NCBI RefSeq assembly: GCF_029168945.1
Contig: NC_083610.1
Coordinates: 71,415,580 to 71,479,579, forward strand
Length of the DNA: 64,000 bases
Direction of reading: 5' to 3'
Source of the DNA: Cannabis sativa
Lineage: Eukaryota > Streptophyta > Magnoliopsida > Rosales > Cannabaceae
Shown: piece after piece, positions 11,075 to 22,676 of the stretch
How positions within the stretch are numbered: position 1 is the first letter of the stretch
Layout of the letters: every line of letters starts with the position of its first letter
Notes under the pieces: model-generated
The model's database searches: none
What the model was told of the DNA's origin: nothing
The model's input: only the letters and a program-made list of their open reading frames with translations
Position numbers and translations under genes: made by a program

Positions 11075-11207
11075 TGTCCCGGTAGGCGAGAGTCAAAGTA
11101 TCAATCATTGAATAGAGTTGTCAGCTTATCTAAAATTCAAACTATTCTAGCAACCTTTAATTCGATCAAAATAAGAATCCAACGTTGTCCCGGTAGGCGA
11201 GAGTCAA
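11075..11207 (-). repeat. Paired leader motif of the copia A/D family (copy in A)
   Basis: The motif TGTCCCGGTAGGCGAGAGTC (plus sense) occurs at 11075 and again at 11186, 111 bp apart. Weaker relatives are near 10693 (CTCCGATTAGCGAGAG) and 11273 (CACCGTAGGGGAGAG). The same pair occurs in element D at 62947 and 63060, upstream of gag in transcription order. Confidence 0.7.
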
Positions 11208-11399
11208 GATTATTCTCATTTTATGAGCTTCCACCATTGTTTCATGTTTTATAAGTTTATCTCTAAGTAGTCACCGTAGGGGAGAGTCTAATAGAGACGA
11301 AAACTTACAAAACACTTATCAAAAGAAATCTTACGGTGTTAAATGCGTTCAACGAATAACCATCCATAAGGGGGACGAAGTCTAGCGTCTCGAGGTTAT

Positions 11400-12750
11400 A
11401 TTGAAAACATTTAACTATTGTAAGACCAACAATGAAGATCGAATATCCTTATAACTAAAAGCTCATTATTTTAAAGAGTTGTATTTTCTTCTAATATTTA
11501 TTCTAATCAATTTATTTTAAATATATATTAATTTAATTAAAATTTCTAATTTAGAATGAAAAATTCTAAATATAAATTTTAATTTAATATTTATAAATTA
11601 TACTTAGATGCATATGAAAATAAAATGAATTATTTCCATCTTAGTAATAATTTCCAATAAATATTTAGAAAAATATTCAATTTAAGTTGTTTCAAAATTA
11701 ATTTAAATTAACTTACAACTCAAATTTAATTTTCTATAAATATATATTGCATTTCGAAAAATTGAAGTATTTAAGAATACAATTTTTGAAATTGCTTGTT
11801 AAAATAAAATAAAAATAAATCCTGGAAAAATTATTCTAATTTTATGTTGGCCCAAAATTAATTAATAAAATTAATTTACAACAAAAAAATATAATTTTCC
11901 TATTTAATTAAATATTAAAGAAAAATTTCAAATATTTAAGTATCATGATGAAAATCAACTTAAATATTAATTTTCTATTTAATTAAATACACTAGAAAAA
12001 TACTTCAAGCAGAACAGATAATATCTATCTAGACTTTCATTGACTAATTAATTCATTTTCTAATTAAATATATTTTACTTCATTTATTTTAATTAATCAT
12101 TTAATGAAAAAATCATTGATTTAAGTTGGTCCAAAATTAAAATAAATAATTTTCAACGTTAATTTATTTTTCAAATAAAATTCGAAATTTCTACATTTAA
12201 GAAATGCAATTTCGAAATTGTAGGAAAAAGATTAATAAAATAAATAAAATATATTTTGAAAATTATTTAAATTTAAGTTATTCTGAAATAATATTTCAAA
12301 CTTAAAATAATTTTCAATTTTAATTAAATAACATGAAAATAATAATATTTAAGTATCATGATGAAAATCAACTTAGATATTTTAAATTTTCAATTTAATT
12401 AAATGTATTAAATTCAAGAAATAAATAATTAAGTATAGAGAAGACTTAATTATTAATTCTAATTTAATGCTAGGAAAAATATACTTAACTTAGATTGTAC
12501 CAAATTAATTATGAAACAATTAATTTCACAATCTATGATATTTTCCTAATTAAATATTAAAAAATATAACTAGTTCTAGAAATAACTATCTAGAATATAT
12601 ATCATTAACTAAGTGTTTTTCTAAAATTAACTTTAAAATATTAAAAAGAAAAATAAATTTCATATATTTTAAAAGTTAATTATGTTGCTAATTCAATTTT
12701 AATTAGGTTAGACTAAAATAATTAGCCTAATACAATTATTTAAATAAGAC
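11400..12750. other. Copia A leader, very AT-rich
   Basis: This stretch is very AT-rich, with recurring TTAATTAAATA and TTTAAGTTG words. I see no coding content. It is untranslated leader DNA upstream of the former gag. Confidence 0.45.
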
Positions 12751-12754
12751 AAAT

Positions 12755-12842
12755 GGGCCTTCACAATTGGGGTAGTTCATGTGAGGGGGAGTTGGGTTCA
12801 GTATGTCGTACCCACTTCTATTGGCCCCCAACTCTCACACAA
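12755..12842 (-). other. Conserved stem-loop block in copia A leader
   Basis: A block beginning GGGCCTTCACAATTGGGG is shared almost base for base with element D (63937-64000), although the DNA around it differs. It can fold: GTGAGGGGGAGTTGGG (12781-12796) faces CCCCCAACTCTCAC near 12826-12839. Confidence 0.5.
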
Positions 12843-14230
12843 GGCCCAAAAGAGAGGAATTTAACCTTTAAATAAATAATTGTTATTCATTGAATAAGCC
12901 CAAATCTAATTGGGCCTAAATAAAAATTTACTTATGTCAAAATTTATTTTAGCAACCTAGTCCATTTACTTAGTAAAACTTAAATGGGCTTCCTATATGC
13001 AACTAAGCCCAAAAGCAAAAATATAGGCTCACACAGGTCAAAATGATTTGGATGGCCCCTATCATGTTACTAGGTTTACACAGATGAAAGAAATTGCAAA
13101 AATTTACCTGTTACAAATTATTTATAAGATCTATTGACAATTGGACTATGATTAAAATCAGATCATTGGATCTGTCAACAAGTTAATCATAGCAATTTAG
13201 ATCAAATAAATAATAGGTTTGTAAAAAAAAAAATTATATATTAATAAATAAACAAACAATACAAACAAATAACTGATCTGGAATATCTGGAAAGTAAGCT
13301 AAAATATCTCAATTTTAAAATTTAAAATTAAATTAAATTTTAAAATAAATATCTTAACTAGAATTCAAATTTAGGTTGTTAGAGAATATTTGAAAAAAAA
13401 TTCAAAATTCAACAAACTCCTAAATTTCTTAAATTCTAACAAAAAAAAAAAATCAAAAATATCTAACTAATTTTTCAAATATCAAGTTTATTCAAAATTT
13501 AAATTTATTTAAAAATTTTAATAAGATAATATAATAAAATATCTTGAATTTTAAATTTAGATATTTCATTATTATATTCTAAGTCTTATAATTTAATAAA
13601 TTTAAATATTACATAAATAAACTAATTGAAAAATAAGATATTTTATATGGTTAGAATATTAAAAAAAAAATAATAATAATAAGTTTGAAAAAATTATGGT
13701 TTGAAACCCTAAAATATCTATTCAAACTAAACTAATCAATTTTTTCAAATCTTCATGTTATTTTTGCCAAAATATAATTTTAATAAAAAAAAATGTCTAA
13801 TAAGATAAAATGTTAAACCTAACATATTCCTAATCTTATAATTTTAATTAATAAAATATATTTTGAAAATAACAAACTTGAAAAAGATATGATATGGTTA
13901 GCAAATTTTGAAATTAGTACAAGATTATTTTTAAAAGATAATATTTTAATGTCAAAGTAAGATCATTTAAAATTTTAAAAAAATAATATCTGATCTTATA
14001 ATTAAAATAAATAAAATAATCTAAAATTTTAAAATTAACCATAAGGCTCCTTTGTGAGAAATCAAATTTTCAAAATTCAAAGCCTACTAATATCAGAAAC
14101 TAATTTTAATTAATTAAAAAAATAATAAAAATTAATTTTATTCTGACAATTAGATTTTTGATTGAAAATTTAGATTCTACACAAAATTCTACCAAAAACT
14201 GGCTTTTGTTTCAATGAAAAACGATTTTTG
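12843..14230. other. Copia A leader, AT-rich, no gene
   Basis: This stretch holds long A and T runs and no coding frames. It joins the conserved stem-loop block to the GC-rich hairpin island. Confidence 0.4.
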
Positions 14231-14254
14231 AATCAAAAGTTATGAAGAAAACAA

Positions 14255-14450
14255 GTTTGGTGCACAGGGGTATGCATTGCATACCCCTGCGCGCGCGGAA
14301 GGGGAAGTCTGGCCGTGGTACGAGGCTGCATGCAGCCTCTGTGGCTGAGAAACATGGGCGGGACAGGGGAAAGCTTCAGACACGCCTCTTGTCTGAAGCG
14401 GTTTTGTCCGAGTGAGCCGCACTTGTCCCCATGGGCGCGTGTGTGCATTC
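14255..14450 (-). other. GC-rich triple-hairpin island in the copia A leader
   Basis: This is a GC-rich island of about 195 bp in otherwise very AT-rich leader DNA. It contains three perfect inverted repeats: 14266-14288 (11-bp arms, 1-base centre), 14322-14339 (18-bp palindrome, GAGGCTGCATGCAGCCTC) and 14373-14399 (10-bp arms GCTTCAGACA/TGTCTGAAGC, 7-base loop). On the minus-strand RNA it begins about 280 nt downstream of the PBS. The position and the self-complementary palindromes recall retroviral dimerisation/packaging structures. That role is inference. Confidence 0.6.
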
Positions 14451-14714
14451 AAAACCCGATATTTTCATTCAACTTCAAAAAATCATATCTAATTCATAAA
14501 AAATCCAAATTAGGTTCTGTAAAAGCCTAAATTTATTAATTTTTCGTCTACTTTCCAGAAAAAATAATTCCAGATCGAAATAAAAAATATTTCAGTAACA
14601 TATATTGCGATTTCTAAACTATCATCAAATAAGCACATAAACCACATGAAACCATCCAAATCAATGCAAAACATCGTTTTAATTCATATTTCATGAAAGT
14701 AAATCATTACCATG

Positions 14715-14726
14715 ACTCTGAGGCCA
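14715..14726 (-). other. Primer-binding site of copia A (initiator Met tRNA type)
   Basis: Two bases after the 5' LTR, the minus strand reads TGGCCTCAGAGT followed by CATGG. Nine of 12 bases match the usual plant copia PBS TGGTATCAGAGC, the complement of the 3' end of the initiator methionine tRNA. Confidence 0.6.
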
Positions 14727-15235
14727 GTTGTTGGAAATATTTTACCAGGATCTAGATTTACTACCATGTATGTTTCATTAACATCCTAATATGAATTCTA
14801 AAACAATGAACTAAACACATATAAAGTTTAGTAAACCTTACATTGAGTGCAGCGAAATATAGTGACTCCTTCCGTTCAGATCTCTAGCCTTTCATTCCTT
14901 TCTGTAGCAGTGCATCACCAAGATCTGAACCTGGATCTCTTTCTCTCCTTCCTTTGATGTTGATTCTCCTTCTTGTTGTTTGGAATCTCCTACAGTCTTA
15001 CACACTATGATTGAGATACCACTTGATGTGTGTGGGCACTGCTCTAGCACTCAAGGATTTTGAAATTTAGAGAAGAAAAGAGAAGAGAAGTGGTTCGGCC
15101 TTTAGAGAAAAGAATAGGAGGCTCAAATTTCATCTGACAAAGTTAAGTGTGAATGAAAGTCATCACTATCTATTTATAGGTAACCACCTAGGTTTAAGTT
15201 AGAATTATTTGGCATTAAAATAATGAAAAAATAAA

Positions 15236-16448
15236 GGGCATTTTACATAAATGTATACATTTTTTTTTAAATAATTACAAAAAATGTGCAAAAAAATACA
15301 ATTTTAAAAATGCACATATTTGAAAACATATTTACAAAATTTTATACAAATTCTTAATTAAATTATAATAGAAAATTATAATAGATATATTAATGATTCA
15401 ACTTTCTATATTTAGATTTGTATAACTATTTGTATAACTATTTTCTTATTATGTTTTGTTGTGTATGGTATTGTAATATTTTTTTAATATTGCTTATATG
15501 TTTTTAGTGTTTTTTTTTTAAATTTATATATGTTTTTGTTAAACTTGATGGGTTGTTTTTGTTTATTTTTTTAATGTATTTTTTTGGTGGAAGAATTATT
15601 CATGCTCCATCTATAAAGGTCCTTTTTTTTTTGGTATTTTTATCTTTGTTAGTTGTTTTTTTTCTTTTGTTTTTTTTTTTTTGTGGTGTTTCTTATTATG
15701 TTTTGTTGTGTATCGCATTGTAATATTTTTTTAATATTGTTTATTTGTTTTTAGTGTTTTTTTTAAAAAAAATTATATATGTTTTTGTTAATCTTGATGG
15801 GTTGCTTTTGTTTATGTTTTTAATGTATTTTTTTGGTGGAAGAATTATTCATGCTCCATCTATAAATGTCCTTTCTTTGGTATTTTTATCTTTGTTAGTT
15901 GTTTTTTTTCTTTTGTTGTTTTGTGGTTTTTTTATTATGTTTTGTTGTGTATCGTCTTGTAATATTTTTTTAATATTGTTTATTTGTTTTTAGTATTTTT
16001 TTTAATTTATATATATTTTTGTTAAACTTGATGGGTTGTTTTTGTTTATTTTTTTAATGTATTTTTTTCACTTTATATTATTAATTTAAAACTGTTTATT
16101 ATTTTTAATCGTTAATTATTTTTTTATCTTATATTTAAAATAATACATTTGTATATTTTAAATATTATTGTTTATAATTAGAATCTTATTATGTTTTTTA
16201 ATTATTAATATATAAATTTTGTTAATTAGTAGGCTTACTCATTAATACCATATCAATTAGTCATAAAAAATAGTTATACAAATCTAAATATAGAAAGTTG
16301 AATCATTAATATATCTATTATAATTTAATTAAAAATATGTATGAATTTTTGTAAATATATTTTCAAATGTGTACATTTTTAAAATTGTGTTTTTTTGCAC
16401 ATTTTTTGTAATATAATTGTTTTTGTTGTACACTAATGAAAAAACCCC
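15236..16448. mobile_element. Mutator-like MITE (long TIR, 9-bp target duplication)
   Basis: The insertion is bounded by the 9-bp duplication AAAAATAAA (15227-15235 and 16449-16457); the empty site is preserved in the 3' LTR near 7952-7968. The ends are inverted repeats of about 190 bp: GGGCATTTTACATAA... on the left, and the complement of ...GAAAAAACCCC on the right, sharing long blocks such as AATGATTCAACTTTCTATAT. A 9-bp duplication with long TIRs is typical of Mutator-like elements. There is no transposase. The core holds three T-rich tandem repeats. Confidence 0.85.
15443..16065. repeat. About 240-bp tandem repeat inside the MITE, nearly three copies
   Basis: The phrase ATTATGTTTTGTTGTGTAT recurs at about 15449, 15693 and 15933. 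Each copy continues through GATGGGTTGTTTTTGTTTA; the first two copies then continue through GAAGAATTATTCATGCTCC. The third copy is cut short. Spacings are about 244 and 240 bp. Confidence 0.75.
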
Positions 16449-17833
16449 AAAAATAAATGATAAAAGCCTATAAGAGTGGTCGGCCATGAGCTTTGGATAA
16501 TGGGCCTCACTTATGCAATTTTGCTGTTTTATGATTTCTTCATCTCATTTTCTCAAAACGCTAATTTTCAAATTCAACCATTTAAATGTCAATTCTAATT
16601 ATTTAATAACTAAAAATTAATTATTAAATAATATTATCATTTAATATATTTATTAATTAGACATATAAAGTCTCTTAATTAATAAATAAACCTAGAATCT
16701 CTTTTCTTTACAATTTCGCCCTTGCTTAGCGAAAATTCACAAAGTAGACATAGTCTAACTTTAGAATTATTATTGATTAATTAAAATCAATTAACTGAGT
16801 CTTACAAGGAGTATGGTCTCAACTAGTATGGGGACCATGGGCCTATATTTCCGAGCTTCCAATAAGTCGAACCGAATTTACCAAGTAAATTCCCTAACTT
16901 ATTAATTCCTTATTGAATCCACACTTAGAACTTGGAATTGCACTCTCAGTCATATAGAACGCTCTATATGTTCCACGATATAGATACGCCATTAGTTATC
17001 CATTGTTATAATCCTAATTTGATCAATGACCCTCTAATAGATGATCTACATTGAATAGGCACTAAATTACCGTTACACCTTCAATGTATTTTATCCTTAA
17101 AACACTTAGCTCCGTATAAATGACATTTCAGCGAAGTGAAATGAGATCTCAACCATTTATCTCTGTTTAGCCAAGCTCGAAGGATATCATCGTTTTACTT
17201 CTAAATTCCTATAGAAGTTATAGACTCCATATTTATGGTAGCGCTCCCACTCAATTATACTATCATGTTCACAAAATGTACGTATCACCCTGACCCAAAA
17301 GTAGGCTTAACTAACAAATCAAAGAACATGTATAGTACTCTTGAGATCGAACCTAACCATATCAAGATTAAGATCATTTGATCTAGGATCAACGGGTGAT
17401 ATTGAATTGAATAGATATTACAGTAAATTTTAATATATCTAATCAAAGTTCAGTATCGGTCCATTCCGATGTATACTCCATACATCCGATGCTGGTAAAC
17501 TTTGCCAATGCCCTGGAAAGGACATAACACTTATCCAAGGTGTAAGAATACATATCGCTGATTATCATGTCAGTCTAAATCCAGTGTTCTGACAAATCAG
17601 GGAATAAACTTTCGAACATATAATTAAGATTATATTCCACTGTGCTGACAACACTATAATCATTAACAAATTCATATGTTCTGGACTTAAATAGAATTCA
17701 TACATTATATATATAATCATAAAATAAATCATGTGAACCATGCAACATTAAATGTTATTTCTGATCTTTATTAATAAGTAAATCTGATTATATTGAAATG
17801 AGTTTTATTTAGGGCATAAAATCCAACACATAT

Positions 17834-20800
17834 ATTTATAATTCTTGATGCATATGAAGTACTTTAGGACTTCTCTACTAATGAACAAACTTTATACATT
17901 TAATATTTTTCGATATACAAAAGAAATAAAAGTTTGTTCTTCAGTCATTTATAATATATTCAAAAACTCTTCAGAGTCTATCACAACGTATAATTTACGA
18001 ATTTATATTGCATAAAAAATACGTGTTTTTCAAATAATAATTTACTTACATGTCTTTATTTCATACAAAGATCTTTGTCATATAGTGTGCACGACTTTGA
18101 ATTTATATCACTTAAGACATGTATTAAATTCTTCTAGAATTTTTAGATAAGGTTATTTCAAATTCTCACTATATTAGGAGCTCCAAATAAATAACTTTTT
18201 GTTGCAACATTTATGACGCTTATAAATCCTCATAAAATATATCCCAGGCTATAATCAAATCATAATTATATTTTCTCAATATTTAAGCCTTACTTCAATC
18301 AATCTCATGTCTATGCAAACTTTGTACAATAATTCATTATGTACAAATACATGTATGCAAATTTCTCATTATAAATATTTATATGCACACCCTACAGTCT
18401 TACTTCACTTTATGCGAGTAAACTTGCCTGGACTGCGTCATAATACTTTGGCCAGAAGCAAAATGTATGTCGATAATTCTCAACAAATCTAATACCATGA
18501 TCATTGCTATCTCATGTTAGTTTATTGCATATGTAAACATTCAACATCTATTGTCAACAAAAAATTCATTATATGATAATTTTCTCCCATATTGACATAA
18601 CTTATAGAGATCTCTTTAAATTACATATTTTTCAAATATGTTTATCATTTATAGGTACCTATATAGAACCACTTAAGGGATTTAATAATTATGATCAAAT
18701 GTGTTATGTCTAACTTCTTTTGGGAGTCTCTTCTAGAGTACCGTTTCCATCACGGCTATCATCAATACTTTATAACATTAAGGTATCTTCATGAGTACCT
18801 CTAGATTTAACAACTTCAGGAAATATCAAATGAACATTTACTAATAATTTCTACATTGTTCATTTACGCTTCAGGCGTTTTCAACTCATTCTAACTCAAC
18901 TTTGAATAATATTGATTTGCAGTTGGTATATATCATTTTGAACTATATCGTTCTTATATACTTTGTGCAATGATCATTTTTCAAAAATTATCATTGATTC
19001 CAACTGCTTCTCTCCCCCTAATCGAGAGAATTTTGAAAAATTATGATATCTAATAATATTAATACATCTATAGGGATTTCAATATATCACAATGAATCAA
19101 TATTTATTTAAATTCATATATACTATATGACATTGAACTTCAGGTTCAATAAGCTTCAGGTTCAAGTTCAATACTTATGAACTTAATTCATTTCTAAGAA
19201 TGAGTCATACGTGTATAATTAGAAATACATAAATTTACAAATTTTGTAAATACATGATCATATAATCTTATCACATCAATAAGAAAGTATGCAATAAAAA
19301 TCTAACAATGGCTCAAGATTGTTAAAGAAATATAATTTAAATATTTTCTATGAGCAAATATATGCACATTCTTCTTTTGAGCCTTATAAATTAAGAATAA
19401 GAAGAATCTTCTGGTTCTTCAACAAAATTTAGTCAAATCCTTTGACAATTTATTGCATATGATTGATCATGTCAAAATAATTCAATTCATGAACTTCAGG
19501 TTTACTATAATTTGTATTTCAATAAAACTTTCATAAAGTAATGTAAAATCACTACAACATAATCATTACAAGTTTCATTTTTATATACACTCTTCAAGAG
19601 TCACTATTATGTTTATCAAACTTTATATTTCTTCAAAAATCACTATCATCAATTCAATGATGTGTATAATTTAAAAAAAATATGACAACTTCATCATGTT
19701 ATTATAATGGTCAAATAGATATAACCATAATATATCATTCATTTTTCCTTGTATCTTTCTAATAAGTCATCTAATTTATTAATAGACTATTCATCAGTCT
19801 AATTATCATGACTTGATAGATTATATATTTAAATGTACAACTAGTACATATAATAAGTTATTTCTTATCACTTTCATAACTAGATAAAGTTATACATCTA
19901 GGGTACATACAAAGATATTTTACTACTCCAAGTAGCAATTGTATGTAAGACTTTTTCAGGAAGCTTTTCAAATAATCATTTTGTGATTCTTTATCACTTC
20001 AATTATATTCCATCACTAACAAATATTAGTAAATTATATATTCACTTCTGGGAATATGCAAACTGAATTAAATAGTAACTGTATATATACATATCTTGTA
20101 CTAACAATAGTTTGAAACTATTGATTTCAAGAAATAATAAAATATGTATATATTAATTTGCTTCTGGCATTACCAATATATGTGAAATCTATATTCTTTG
20201 AAATAGAATTTCATGTCTATTCATTCTCTTCAGGGAATGATATTTAAATATTCTAAATGTACAATAAATTTGTACAATTCACATTCTATTCAATAATCGA
20301 ATATACTTTTATCTTGATTATAAGTGTGTCCGTACTACAGGTACGCGACTACTATTATTCAATTTCACACATGATATACAGATTTCATGCACTTTGATTG
20401 TGTGTGGTATCTCATCTTTTGTTTGTTTCTACTTTCTTCTGAAAATATTTGAGTAGTAAATAATGTCATCGATTTAAAATTATTGCATTCAATTCAGGAA
20501 ATGACGTTGAACAAGTAGAACATTATTATAAATTTCTTAAAAATTTATTACTTGTTCATCCATAAAAAATATAAGAAATTATTCAGCAATTTCTTTTACG
20601 ATATTTCAAAGAATATATGAGTACAATTTTTACATAATCTCTAAGATGTATGCAAAATTTGATCTTTAATATATGTCACATGCAATAATTTCTAACATTG
20701 CAAGTAATAACAATGTATAATAACATGACTAATATGAACAATCTTTAAAAGTAGTTGAATTCAATTCGTATCATTCTCTGCAGGGAATGATAAACAATAA

Positions 20801-21140
20801 ATACATGTCTCATGTATTTAAATAGCATTTGTCATGTTCATTGTTATTCTTATACTTTGATGTTTCAATGCAATTTTCTTAACATTCTTTTTTTTTTGGT
20901 ATTCAAATCTCTCTATAAAATTGCATCAATTATAATCATTTTTAATAATTCTTTAGTTGTATTCACATAAAGACAATGTTTTTTTTTTATATAAATATAA
21001 AACATTTACTTTAGGAAATGTTTGTCAAAATCTATATCGATATTAGATTACTTTTCATTGTCCTCAAAGAATACAAGAACATATATATAAATATGTATTC
21101 ATCTCTTTCATTATATATCAGTCAACTATATAATGAATAT
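17834..21140. other. Copia B interior (5' part), no intact gene
   Basis: This AT-rich DNA carries many short TTCAGG-type words (CTTCAGGTTC, TCAGGGAATGAT) but no recognisable Gag or Pol frame on either strand. By position it is the gag and leader side of copia B. Confidence 0.45.
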
Positions 21141-21147
21141 TACGTTT

Positions 21148-21260
21148 GCATAATCTTCAGGATATATGCAAGATTTTATTGAGGACGCATAATCTTCAGG
21201 ATATATGTAATATTTTATCGATGAAACATAATCTTCAAGATATATGTATAATTTATATAG
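21148..21260. repeat. 40-bp tandem repeat in the copia B leader
   Basis: The phrase GCATAATCTTCAGGATATAT recurs at about 21148, 21187 and 21227 (the last as ACATAATCTTCAAGATATAT), a period of about 40 bp, just downstream of the element's 5' LTR in transcription order. Confidence 0.65.
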
Positions 21261-21555
21261 ATTTTTTCTACTATATCATAGACACACATATATTGTAAAT
21301 ATTATAAATGATAAGAACATAATATATATATATATATAAAATCAATAATAAACATAATAATAATATATACATACATATATAATATATGGATATATAAATA
21401 AAAAAAAAAAGAAAACAAAGGATTCTTGAAATTGTTTCAGTCAGATGAGTATATATATAAATATATATTTAGTGTATCGTGACTTTGAAACAATTCAAGA
21501 ACTTTAACAAAATACTTACATTGAAGCTTGGGCAGAGACTCATGCTTGAAGCTTG

Positions 21556-21578
21556 GGCAGAGACTCGTGCTGATAACG
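21556..21578 (-). other. Primer-binding-site region of copia B
   Basis: The minus strand directly after the 5' LTR reads CGTTATCAGCACGAGTCTCT. TTATCAGCACGA at this place is common in plant copia elements. I did not match it to a full-length tRNA end. Confidence 0.45.
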
Positions 21579-21813
21579 TGTTATAAAATAATATAAAATA
21601 GATAAGAAGAAGAAGATGAAGAGAGAAAAGGAAACTAAATGAGAATTTCTCAATTGTTTATTCCAATGGGGTGAACCCCTATTTATACAAATACAAGGGT
21701 CAAATATTAAGAAACTAAGAAAAAGGGAAACTAAGAAAAAAAGAATGTTGATTACAATTAATGGTAATAAATAAAAGATTTAGACATCCACATAATTATT
21801 AATATTTATAACA
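21579..21813 (-). repeat. 5' LTR of copia B
   Basis: This 235-bp partner of 6207-6437 has the same TGTT...AACA ends. Confidence 0.85.
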
Positions 21814-21818
21814 AATAT

Positions 21819-22671
21819 ATATGTAATTTTTTAAAGTTTTTATTTACCTAACCCTAAAATCAAAAAACCTGAAAGTAAAAGGAGAATTTTTTCTTATATC
21901 CTAATAAATCAAAAAAAAAAAAAATTACAAAAATATGATGGACTAGCCTATTAAATTTTTATACAACCCAAATATATTTTATTATAAAATACCTCTTGCT
22001 CACATTTCCTAGCCGCACTAAGGATACAAACCTATACAATGATAATCTTAATTCTATAATGACGCAACAATTCTGGCGATAAGAAAACTTCATTAATTCT
22101 GATGATACAATCTAAGAAAATCAGTAACTCAAACTGAAAAATAAACCAAAAGCGTTCGATAGAATATTAAACTGAACCATGAAAAATTCAAAAAAACTAA
22201 TTATCATAAATTAAATTTAGAGATTGCAAAGATGTAGTTCTGTAAAAAATTAATTTGGAGTTTCCCAAAATTGCTATATTCTAATTGTTGCATTAATATT
22301 TTTTTTTTCGAAATCGGAATAATCAATTCCAATCGCGACATTAAACTAAATTCGCATTTATTTTGTGTCATGGATCCGACCACATAATTTTGATACTTTT
22401 GTTGCAATTGAGTTGTCATACAATTGCCCTTTAGTTTTATTGACGCTCAGAAAATTGATATAGCAATACTTATACATTGATCATGCTACACTATTTTAGT
22501 GTTATTTGAGGGTATTTTATAAGACAATCCGACGGAAGGCTCTCATAAAAACAATTCTAATATGGTTAGTTTGTACATATTTTAGCGCATATTTAAAAAA
22601 AAATGCATATAAATAAAAAATATGTATTTTTTAATTTGATATGGTATATCAATATAAAAATATTTAAAATT
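21819..22671. other. Intergenic between copia B and the Tat element
   Basis: This is AT-rich DNA. I see no gene, RNA gene or clear repeat; the open frames present are short and of biased composition. Confidence 0.4.
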
Positions 22672-22676
22672 AATAC

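Larger units (their letters stand above)
7459..17828 (-). mobile_element. Ty1/copia element A (long LTR), nested in copia B
   Basis: The LTRs are 7459-9337 (3') and 14729-17828 (5', enlarged by a MITE). The element is flanked by a perfect 5-bp target duplication, CATAT (7454-7458 and 17829-17833). The minus-strand PPT (9338-9348) and PBS (14715-14726) agree on a right-to-left reading. The interior is 5391 bp. Its pol is heavily deleted: integrase-like DNA survives at about 9840-10070, and most reverse transcriptase is gone. It belongs to the same family as element D (57257 onward) and the solo LTR at 53434-55317. It is non-autonomous today. Confidence 0.88.
14729..17828 (-). repeat. 5' LTR of copia A (split by a MITE)
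   Basis: This LTR spans 3100 bp because a 1213-bp transposon plus a 9-bp target duplication sits inside it. Without them it is 1878 bp, matching the 1879-bp 3' LTR. It begins TGTTGGAAATATT and ends ATCCAACA, where the partner LTR has ACCCAACA. Confidence 0.9.
6207..21813 (-). mobile_element. Ty1/copia element B (short LTR, decayed, hosts nested copia A)
   Basis: Two short terminal repeats (6207-6437 and 21579-21813) begin TGTTATAAA on both strands' ends and finish TAACA. A purine tract on the minus strand abuts the left LTR, and a PBS-like sequence abuts the right LTR, so the element reads on the minus strand with its 5' LTR on the right. The flanks read AACAT (6202-6206) and AATAT (21814-21818), a target duplication with one mismatch. 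The interior is split by copia A (7454-17833). Apart from A the interior is about 4.8 kb with no long open frame; an RNase H remnant survives near 6700-6890. Confidence 0.8.

Noticed and set aside
14233..14530. Overlapping open frames on both strands in the GC-rich patch of the copia A leader
   Set aside because: They arise because the GC-rich hairpins lack AT-rich stop codons. There is no domain, and the place is the untranslated leader of a retrotransposon.
15745..15993. 82-residue Phe/Leu-rich plus-strand frame that looks like a membrane protein
   Set aside because: It is translation of T-rich tandem repeat DNA inside a MITE.
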